DNA from: Streptomyces griseus subsp. griseus
GTDB lineage: Bacteria; Actinomycetota; Actinomycetes; Streptomycetales; Streptomycetaceae
Direction: 5' to 3'
Assembly (NCBI RefSeq): GCF_003610995.1
Contig: NZ_CP032543.1
Span: 3,658,001-3,722,000, forward strand
Length of the DNA: 64,000 nt
The notes beneath the pieces are model-generated. The model made no database searches. It was not told where the DNA came from and worked only from the letters and a program-made list of their open reading frames with translations. A program made the translations under genes and the position numbers. The stretch's first letter is position 1; every line of letters begins with the position of its first letter. Of this stretch, positions 58,104-64,000 are shown piece by piece.

Positions 58104-58781
58104 GTGTGTGAGACTGCGACCGTGCGCGAAGATGGAAAAATCACCGTATTTCTGCTGGACGATCATGAGGTCGTCCGGCGTGGCGTCCACGAGCTGCTCT
58201 CCGTGGAACCCGATATCGAGGTGGTCGGCGAGGCGGGTACGGCTGCCGACGCCCTGGTCAGGATCCCGGCGACGCGCCCCGATGTGGCGGTTCTCGATGT
58301 CCGGCTGCCCGACGGCAGCGGGGTGGAGGTGTGCCGGGAGGTCCGTTCGCTGGACGAGAACATCAACTGCCTGATGCTCACCTCGTACGCCGATGACGAG
58401 GCGCTTTTCGACGCGATCATGGCCGGTGCGTCGGGTTATGTACTGAAGGCGATCCGGGGCGATGAACTGCTCAATGCCGTACGGGACGTCGCCGCCGGAA
58501 AATCCCTGCTGGACCCGGTCGCGACCGCCCGGGTGCTGGAGCGGCTGCGTGACGGCGGCACCGCCAAGGGCGACGAGCGGCTCGCCAACCTCACCGAGCA
58601 GGAGCGCAAGATCCTGGATCTGATCGGGGAGGGGCTGACCAACCGGGTCATCGGGGAGCGGCTGCACCTCGCCGAGAAGACGATCAAGAACTACGTCTCC
58701 AGCCTGCTGTCCAAGCTGGGCATGGAGCGCCGCTCGCAGGCGGCCGCCTACGTCGCCCGGCTCCAGGCCGAGCGGCGCTGA
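58104..58781 (+). CDS. NarL/FixJ-family response regulator (orphan)
   Basis: 225 residues. Receiver with VFLLDDHE, VAVLDVRLP (phospho-Asp), LMLTSY and YVLKAI (Lys); LuxR-type helix-turn-helix at the C-terminus (ERKILDLIGEGLTNRVIGERLHLAEKTIKNYVS). No kinase gene is adjacent, so it is an orphan regulator. Start GTG 58104, GGAGGAG upstream. Divergent from bkdA; the conserved orphan next to bkd in Streptomyces influences antibiotic output in S. coelicolor (recalled, not shown here). Confidence 0.95.
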   Translation: MCETATVREDGKITVFLLDDHEVVRRGVHELLSVEPDIEVVGEAGTAADALVRIPATRPDVAVLDVRLPDGSGVEVCREVRSLDENINCLMLTSYADDEALFDAIMAGASGYVLKAIRGDELLNAVRDVAAGKSLLDPVATARVLERLRDGGTAKGDERLANLTEQERKILDLIGEGLTNRVIGERLHLAEKTIKNYVSSLLSKLGMERRSQAAAYVARLQAERR

Positions 58782-58867
58782 GCCGTGGGGCCGAGGGACT
58801 TTGGTCCCGGCCCACCCGGGGCCGGGGACTCTTACCCGGCCCCTACGCGTACCGGACAGTGGACCGT

Positions 58868-59305
58868 ATGCCCTCCGACGAAACCCCCGCGCCCACGGCG
58901 ATGGAGCTGCTCCGCCGGGTCCCGTACGGCCGTCTCGCCACCAGCATGCGCGCCCTGCCGTTCCTGGCGGTGGCCCGGCACATCGTGAGCGACGGCCGCA
59001 TCCTGCTGCGGATGCACCGGGGCTTCGGCTATCACGAGGCGTGCGACGGGAGCGTCGTGGCCTACGGGGCGGACAACTACAACGCGGCCGTACCGGGCAG
59101 CGGCGGGGACCTGTGGTCGGTGCAGTTCACCGGGCCCGCCGAGATCGTCCACCCCTGCCCCGAACAGGCGGAACTCTTCGGCGCCGCGCCCGCCCTCGCC
59201 AACGGTGAGCCCTTCGCGCCGGCCTATCTCCGGGTCGACCCGCATTTCGTCACGGAGCACACTCTTGACTTCAGCGCAAGTCAGCTTGTCCGCCACGCAG
59301 CGTGA
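58868..59305 (+). CDS. pyridoxamine 5'-phosphate oxidase-like protein
   Basis: 145 residues, a split-barrel FMN-binding fold: AMELLRRVPYGRLATSMRALPFLAVARHIV and WSVQFTGPAEIVHP match the PNPOx-related family, F420/FMN binding. Start ATG 58868; a GTG at 58859 is an alternative. Function unknown. Confidence 0.85.
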   Translation: MPSDETPAPTAMELLRRVPYGRLATSMRALPFLAVARHIVSDGRILLRMHRGFGYHEACDGSVVAYGADNYNAAVPGSGGDLWSVQFTGPAEIVHPCPEQAELFGAAPALANGEPFAPAYLRVDPHFVTEHTLDFSASQLVRHAA

Positions 59306-59307
59306 TC

Positions 59308-59319
59308 TACCATTTGGTA
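59308..59319. promoter_or_regulatory. palindrome overlapping the phosphotransferase -10
   Basis: TACCA, TT, TGGTA; the left part (TACCAT) is a -10-like hexamer ending seven bases before the GTG start, with TTGTCC at 59286-59291 as a possible -35 (spacing 16). Confidence 0.5.
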
Positions 59320-59320
59320 A

Positions 59321-60400
59321 GTGCCGCGCTCATATGTAACCCGCCCACCAGTTCCTCCGGTCGGCGAGGTCCTGCGCCGCTACCCGGACGTGGGGGAACC
59401 GCTCGCCTGCGAGCCGATCACCAAGGGCCTGCTGAACCACGGATACCGCGTGTCCACCACCCGCGGCTCCTACTTCCTCAAGCACCACCTCGACAAGAAG
59501 CACATCGACGACGCCACCGGTGAACGCGCCACGATCGCGCGCCAGCACCGCGCCACCCAGCGTCTGGCCTCCCTCGGTGTGCCCGTCGTCCCGCCGCTGA
59601 CCGACACGGAGGGCACCACGGTCACCGTGATCGGCGACCGCTGCTACGCCCTGCACCCCTGGGTCGACGGACTGCACCGGGTCGGATCCCAGCTCACCCC
59701 CCACCAGTCGCGGCGTCTCGGGACGCTCCTCGGAGCCGTACACACCGCTCTTGAGCAGGTCATGCCGCCGGACGGTGAAACCGGGCCCGCGGAGGGGCCG
59801 TTACCCGCCGGCTACGGCAGTCCGCATGCCTCCGACACCTTCGCGCTGATCGACGAACTCCTCGCCGCGGCACGGGGGCAGCGGCCCCGGGACACCCCGC
59901 GCGACGCCTTCGACGAGCTCGCCGTGCACCGGCTCGTGGAGCGCCGGGTGCTGCTGGAGCGCCATGCGCACCGCAGGCCGCCGACGCCGGACGGCCCCGC
60001 CACCGGATGGGTGCACGGGGACTTCCATCCGCTCAACCTGCTCTACCGGGGCACCGATCCGGTCGCGATCGTGGACTGGGACCGGCTGGGGGTGCAGCCG
60101 CGCGCCGAGGAGGCGGTGCGGGCGGCGGCCATCTTCTTCGTGCAGCCGGGCGGGGAGCTGGACCTGGCGAAGGTACGGGCATACGCCCGCGCCTACCGGC
60201 GTGCGGCGGGGGCGGGGGCCGCCGAGCTGGCCGCCGCCGTGCACCGGGTGTGGTGGGAGCGGCTCAACGACTTCTGGATACTCCGCTGGCGCTACCGCCT
60301 GGACGACCGAAGGGCCGACCCGCAGTTCCCTGCGGTGTCGGCCCTGGTGGTCTGGTGGACCCGTGAGTACGAGGCGGTCTGCGCGGCCTTCACGGAGTGA
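59321..60400 (+). CDS. phosphotransferase (APH family)
   Basis: 359 residues. Aminoglycoside-phosphotransferase-like kinase fold: catalytic HGDFHPLNLL (Asp about 232) and IVDWDRL (metal Asp). Likely a small-molecule or homoserine-kinase-type enzyme rather than a resistance factor; substrate unknown. Start GTG 59321, 15 bases after the PNPOx stop. Confidence 0.9.
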   Translation: MPRSYVTRPPVPPVGEVLRRYPDVGEPLACEPITKGLLNHGYRVSTTRGSYFLKHHLDKKHIDDATGERATIARQHRATQRLASLGVPVVPPLTDTEGTTVTVIGDRCYALHPWVDGLHRVGSQLTPHQSRRLGTLLGAVHTALEQVMPPDGETGPAEGPLPAGYGSPHASDTFALIDELLAAARGQRPRDTPRDAFDELAVHRLVERRVLLERHAHRRPPTPDGPATGWVHGDFHPLNLLYRGTDPVAIVDWDRLGVQPRAEEAVRAAAIFFVQPGGELDLAKVRAYARAYRRAAGAGAAELAAAVHRVWWERLNDFWILRWRYRLDDRRADPQFPAVSALVVWWTREYEAVCAAFTE

Positions 60401-60419
60401 GGCAGGGCGGCTGGGAGGT

Positions 60420-60488
60420 CACGCGTGCACCCGGAGGTTCACGCGTGTACCAAGGGGGCCACGCGTGCGCCTTGAGAGGTGACGCGTG
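60420..60488. repeat. four CACGCGTG boxes phased at 20-21 bases
   Basis: CACGCGTG at 60420, 60440 and 60460, and GACGCGTG at 60481, within 20-base units of roughly GGTCACGCGTGCACCCGGAG. The palindrome repeats every two helical turns, in the gap between two convergent genes. Possibly a cooperative protein-binding array. Confidence 0.8.
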
Positions 60489-60512
60489 ATCTGTGTGTGC
60501 GGTGCGCGGGCT

Positions 60513-62105
60513 CTAGGGGATGAGGCCCGCCGAGGAGCCGGGGGTCGTTCCCGTACCGCCGTCGTCGCCACCGCCGGCTCCGCCGCCCGGCTCCCCGCCG
60601 TTGCCGCCGCCCGGGGTGCCCGGGTCGGTGGTCGGGGTGGTGGGGTCACCGCTCGGTTCGCCGCTGCTGCCCTCGTTGGTGTTGCCGTCCGTCGTGCCGC
60701 CGTCCGTGTTGTCGGACGGGGTCGGGGACGGGGTGAACGAGGGCTGGGGCCGGGTCGGCGGCGGGGTGTAAGGCGGCGGGTTGGGCTGCGTCTGCCCACC
60801 CGTCGGGTTGCTCGGCTCCTCCGGCTCCTCGGACTCCTCCTCGGACGGCTCCTCCGAGGGCGTCTCCTCGGACGAACTCACCGACGGCGACGGCTTGACC
60901 GGCTGCTTGTCGTTGTCGTCGCCCTTGGACGCACTGATGGCGAAGGCGACCCCGGCACCGATCGCGACCAGGGCCAGCACCACGAACAGCCACATCTTGT
61001 TGCGCCGGCCACCGCCGCGCTGACCGCCGTCGTAGCCGCCGTCGTCCGGGTTGTACGGAGGCAGGATCGGGCCCTGCGAGGTGTCCCCGTGCACCGGGTG
61101 ACCCATCGCCCGGGTCGATCCGGTCATCCCGTGCGGCGGGGTCTGGCCACCCTCGTGCAGCGCCACCGGACCGGTGTTCCAGGTCCCCGTGTGACCGCCC
61201 TGCACCTGGAGCATCTGCAGGCTGTACTGGACCAGCCCGCGCATCTCCTCCGCGCTCTGGAACCGGTCGTCCGGATCCTTCGCCAGCGACCGCATCGCCA
61301 GCCCGTCCAGCTCCGGCGGCACCACGTCGGAGACCTCGGACGGCGGCACCGGGATGTCCTGGACGTGCTGGTAGACCACCGAGAGCGGGGTCTCACCGGT
61401 GAACGGGGGCCGCAGCGCCAGCAGTTCGTAGAGGAGGCAGCCGGTGGCGTAGAGGTCGGAGCGGTGGTCGACGGCCTTGCCGAGCGCCTGCTCGGGGGAG
61501 AGGTACTGCGGCGTGCCCATGACCATGCCGGTCTGGGTCATCGTCGACTGGGCGCCGTGCAGCGCCCGCGCGATACCGAAGTCCATCACCTTGACGGCGC
61601 CGGAGTCCGTGATGATCACGTTGGCGGGCTTGATGTCCCGGTGCACGATGCCGTGCTGGTGCGAATAGGCCAGCGCCTCCAGCACCCCCGAGACGATGAT
61701 CAGCGCCTGCTCCGGCGGGGGCGCCTCGGCGGTCAGGAGGAGGTCGCGGATGGTGCGGCCCTCGACCAGCTCCATCACGATGTACGGGACGGTCTGGCCG
61801 CCCACGGTGTCCTCGCCGGAGTCGTACACGGCGACGATCGCATGGTGGTTGAGGCCGGCGACGGACTGCGCCTCGCGTGTGAAGCGGGCCTTGGAGACCG
61901 GGTCCTCGGCCAGGTCGGAGCGGAGCAGTTTGACCGCGACCGTACGTCCGAGCCGGACGTCCTCCGCCGCGTAGACCTCTGCCATGCCGCCCCGGCCGAG
62001 CCGGTAGGTCATCCGGTAGCGTCCGTCACCGACGACGCCGCCGACACCCCAGGCGTCGGAACCATCCGAAACTCCGCCGCCGTTTGCTTCGGAATCGGGT
62101 GCCAT
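60513..62105 (-). CDS. Ser/Thr protein kinase with acidic/Pro-rich extracytoplasmic tail
   Basis: 530 residues. Hanks-type kinase: glycine loop LGRGGMAEV, catalytic HRDIKPANV, DFGIARA and GTPQYLSPEQAL. One membrane span near residue 365-385 (KMWLFVVLALVAIGAGVAFAI), then a Glu/Ser- and Pro/Thr/Gly-rich exported tail of about 140 residues without PASTA repeats. Start ATG 62105. Divergent from the next kinase. Confidence 0.95.
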   Translation of the reverse strand: MAPDSEANGGGVSDGSDAWGVGGVVGDGRYRMTYRLGRGGMAEVYAAEDVRLGRTVAVKLLRSDLAEDPVSKARFTREAQSVAGLNHHAIVAVYDSGEDTVGGQTVPYIVMELVEGRTIRDLLLTAEAPPPEQALIIVSGVLEALAYSHQHGIVHRDIKPANVIITDSGAVKVMDFGIARALHGAQSTMTQTGMVMGTPQYLSPEQALGKAVDHRSDLYATGCLLYELLALRPPFTGETPLSVVYQHVQDIPVPPSEVSDVVPPELDGLAMRSLAKDPDDRFQSAEEMRGLVQYSLQMLQVQGGHTGTWNTGPVALHEGGQTPPHGMTGSTRAMGHPVHGDTSQGPILPPYNPDDGGYDGGQRGGGRRNKMWLFVVLALVAIGAGVAFAISASKGDDNDKQPVKPSPSVSSSEETPSEEPSEEESEEPEEPSNPTGGQTQPNPPPYTPPPTRPQPSFTPSPTPSDNTDGGTTDGNTNEGSSGEPSGDPTTPTTDPGTPGGGNGGEPGGGAGGGDDGGTGTTPGSSAGLIP

Positions 62106-62268
62106 CAGTCCTCGCCGTCGTATCTGTCCGCGCGTCCGCGGGTTCTCACGGTGCCTTGCTGCATTGCCACGTCACGCTACAGGCTCCACCGGACACCCAG
62201 GTTCCGCTCCGGACGGATCATCCGACCGGCCGGCGCGCCCCGCACCACCGATCAACGTGTTTCCTGTA

Positions 62269-62287
62269 ACGCTTCCGAGACGCTTCC
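62269..62287 (-). promoter_or_regulatory. direct repeat GGAAGCGT, one helical turn
   Basis: ACGCTTCC at 62269 and 62280 (plus strand), exactly 11 bases apart, in the leftward kinase promoter. A candidate activator or ECF-sigma site. Confidence 0.4.
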
Positions 62288-62318
62288 TGCGCGTAGGGTC
62301 ACGGAACGGGCACCCGGC

Positions 62319-62347
62319 TTGACGTGTCGGACCCCTCGGGCAGACTT
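62319..62347 (+). promoter_or_regulatory. promoter candidate for the rightward kinase
   Basis: TTGACG and AGACTT separated by 17 bases, 115 bases before the kinase start. The -35 is near consensus; the -10 is weak. Confidence 0.45.
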
Positions 62348-62461
62348 GGCGCGTAATCGCGTTGTACGGAACCGGGTCGCACCCGACCGCGTCCTACAGA
62401 AACATCGCGTGTGCATCACAGCGCGTGCCAGGGATGCGCGCCGCCGAGGGGGAAGCAAGTC

Positions 62462-64000
62462 ATGAGCCAGGACGGCGCACAGGGCCGCTACGCGGGCGGA
62501 GCGGTGGCAGGCGGCCGCTACCAACTGCGTGACCTGCTCGGCGAGGGCGGCATGGCCTCCGTCTACCTGGCCTACGACTCCGCCCTCGACCGCCAGGTCG
62601 CGATCAAGACCCTGCACACCGAGCTCGGGCGCGAGCAGTCCTTCCGCGAGCGGTTCCGCCGCGAGGCGCAGGCCGTCGCCAAGCTCCAGCACACCAACAT
62701 CGTCTCGGTCTTCGACACCGGCGAGGACGAGCTCGGCGGCGCGCTGATGCCGTACATCGTCATGGAGTACGTCGAGGGCCAGCCGCTCGGCTCGGTCCTG
62801 GCCGACGACATCCGGCAGCACGGCGCGATGCCCGCCGACAAGGCGCTCAAGGTGACGGCGGACGTTCTGGCCGCGCTGGAGACCAGCCACGAGATGGGCC
62901 TGGTCCACCGCGACATCAAGCCCGGCAACGTGATGATGACCAAGCGCGGCGTCGTGAAGGTCATGGACTTCGGCATCGCCCGCGCCATGCAGTCCGGTGT
63001 CACCTCCATGACGCAGACCGGCATGGTCGTCGGCACCCCGCAGTACCTCTCCCCCGAACAGGCCCTCGGCCGCGGTGTGGACGCCCGCTCCGACCTGTAC
63101 TCGGTCGGCATCATGCTCTTCCAGCTGCTCACCGGACGGATCCCGTTCGACGCCGACTCACCGCTCGCCATCGCGTACGCGCATGTGCAGGAGGAGCCGG
63201 TCGCACCGTCCACCATCAACCGGTCGGTCACCCCGGCGGTGGACGCGCTGGTCGCCCGCGCCCTGAAGAAGAACCCGAACGAGCGCTTCCCGAGCGCGGC
63301 CGCGATGCGGGACGAGATCTCGCGGGTGCTGAACGCCTCGGGCGGCCAGACCGGGGCCCCGGCGATCGTGGCCGGCGGCGGACCGGCCAACAGCGGGTCG
63401 GGCGTCGGCTCGGCGGTGTTCCCGCCGGTCGACCAGTCCACCCCGGCCCCGCAGAGCGTCCAGACGCCCTACCAGCCGCACCAGCCGCAGGCGTACCAGT
63501 CGGGCCCGTACAACCAGCAGGCCCCGACCTCCGCCCCGAGCTACGGCTACCCGCAGGCCTCCCAGGGCTACCCGGGCCCGCTCGCCCACCAGACCCCGCC
63601 GCCGTACACGATCAACCCGCAGCACCAGACGGCGGTCGGCACCACGGGCGGCTCCTCCTCCAAGCGGAACATGCCGGTCATCGTCGGCTCCATCGTCGTC
63701 GCGCTGCTCGCCGTCGGCGGTCTGATCACCGCTCTCTCCCTCCAGGGCAACGGCAAGGACGACGAGGCCGGCAAGGGCGGCGACCCCGGCACCAGCGAGA
63801 ACTCCACGGACGAGGGCTACCGGCCGCCGGAGCGCAACCGGACGATGAAGACGACGGCCTGCACGGACGCCATGGAGGACTCCAACGACCCGCAGAAGGT
63901 CCAGGCGCCCAACTTCGTCTACAAGGACATCTTCTCGGCGAAGGAGTGCGCGACTGCCGCGGGCTGGACGATCAAGGAGATCAAGGAGCCGGGCAACACG
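62462..64000 (+). CDS. Ser/Thr protein kinase, 3' end cut by window
   Basis: 513 codons visible, open to the window end. Hanks-type kinase domain: LGEGGMASVYLA, HRDIKPGNVMM, DFGIARA and GTPQYLSPEQAL. A Gln/Pro/Tyr-rich linker (about 300-395) and a membrane span (MPVIVGSIVVALLAVGGLITAL, about 403-424) lead to an extracytoplasmic domain starting KTTACTDAMEDSN with two Cys. No PASTA repeats seen yet. Start ATG 62462, GGGGGAAG about seven bases upstream. Paired divergently with another kinase. Confidence 0.93.
   Translation, partial: MSQDGAQGRYAGGAVAGGRYQLRDLLGEGGMASVYLAYDSALDRQVAIKTLHTELGREQSFRERFRREAQAVAKLQHTNIVSVFDTGEDELGGALMPYIVMEYVEGQPLGSVLADDIRQHGAMPADKALKVTADVLAALETSHEMGLVHRDIKPGNVMMTKRGVVKVMDFGIARAMQSGVTSMTQTGMVVGTPQYLSPEQALGRGVDARSDLYSVGIMLFQLLTGRIPFDADSPLAIAYAHVQEEPVAPSTINRSVTPAVDALVARALKKNPNERFPSAAAMRDEISRVLNASGGQTGAPAIVAGGGPANSGSGVGSAVFPPVDQSTPAPQSVQTPYQPHQPQAYQSGPYNQQAPTSAPSYGYPQASQGYPGPLAHQTPPPYTINPQHQTAVGTTGGSSSKRNMPVIVGSIVVALLAVGGLITALSLQGNGKDDEAGKGGDPGTSENSTDEGYRPPERNRTMKTTACTDAMEDSNDPQKVQAPNFVYKDIFSAKECATAAGWTIKEIKEPGNT

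Larger units (their letters stand above)
62106..62461. other. divergent promoter region between two protein kinases
   Basis: A 356-base gap. It holds a rightward promoter candidate (TTGACG, 17 bases, AGACTT; 62319-62347), and on the leftward strand a direct repeat GGAAGCGT twice, 11 bases apart. No gene. Confidence 0.55.

Noticed and set aside
59266..59284. TGACTT ... AAGTCA inverted repeat as an operator
   Set aside because: It lies inside the coding end of the PNPOx-like gene; symmetry of six bases can arise by chance.
60420..60488. CRISPR array
   Set aside because: The repeats are only eight bases with 12-base spacers and no cas genes are present.
1..64000. tRNA genes, insertion sequences or prophage genes
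   Set aside because: I saw no cloverleaf-like sequence with CCA end, transposase, integrase or phage structural gene in the window.

Overview
The window is high-GC actinobacterial chromosome, almost certainly from Streptomyces. Codon third positions are strongly G/C, the start codons include GTG and one TTG, and the gene families (mycothiol-dependent DinB enzyme, DUF6126, DUF6458, PASTA-less Ser/Thr kinases, SpoIIE-type phosphatase, bkd operon) are typical of the genus. Four perfect copies and one near-copy of the Streptomyces parS site GTTTCACGTGAAAC (25422, 25448, 35069, 48540, 48559) place the window in the central, oriC-proximal core. I see no prophage, insertion sequence, CRISPR array, rRNA or tRNA.

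Layout. 1-12036: a truncated PucR regulator, then a same-strand row of a DUF1449/OB-fold membrane protein, a flotillin, a 1726-residue AAA+ 'DNA repair ATPase' and an RCK-type ion-channel protein, which looks like a membrane-stress module. 12127-13383: an auxiliary trpS with a complete Trp attenuator (13-residue leader peptide with tandem Trp codons, then a terminator). 13419-21192: small membrane protein, an alkyl sulfatase pseudogene, the LLM-oxidoreductase/FMN-reductase pair, a universal stress protein and a large AAA regulator-like ATPase. 21276-25412: drrAB-type ABC exporter, FMN reductase and membrane proteins. 25422-36905: parS sites, an S4 RNA-binding protein, PhoX, a VWA protein, a two-component system, metG, an L,D-transpeptidase-like lipoprotein and aspS. 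37069-48512: PP2C phosphatase/anti-sigma-type kinase, AI-2E-family transporter, pirin, SseB protein, acyl-CoA dehydrogenase, M18 aminopeptidase, thioredoxin/NHL protein and LURP-one protein. 48540-54073: paired parS, small membrane protein, nitrilase, DinB enzyme, an MFS-GntR pair and a D,D-carboxypeptidase. 54195-58781: the bkdA-bkdB-bkdC branched-chain 2-oxoacid dehydrogenase operon, with a divergent NarL-type response regulator. 58868-64000: PNPOx-like protein, phosphotransferase, and two divergent Ser/Thr protein kinases, the second cut by the window end.

Sequence quality and decay. Six places need one extra base to restore a conserved reading frame: two in the AAA ATPase, and one each in aspS, pirin, the thioredoxin/NHL protein and a small membrane protein. 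Most lie in or beside a C/G run. Because aspS is essential, these look mainly like homopolymer deletion errors in the assembly. Separate from these are real-looking remnants: an alkyl sulfatase that has lost roughly 150 residues, and two internally deleted Uma2-family fragments.

Regulation visible in sequence: the trp attenuator, several compact inverted repeats next to starts, strong hairpin terminators (one overlapping a parS site), a 20-bp-phased array of CACGCGTG before the kinase pair, and a recurring TANNNT hexamer 6-7 bases before the start codon of nine genes, suggesting leaderless transcripts.
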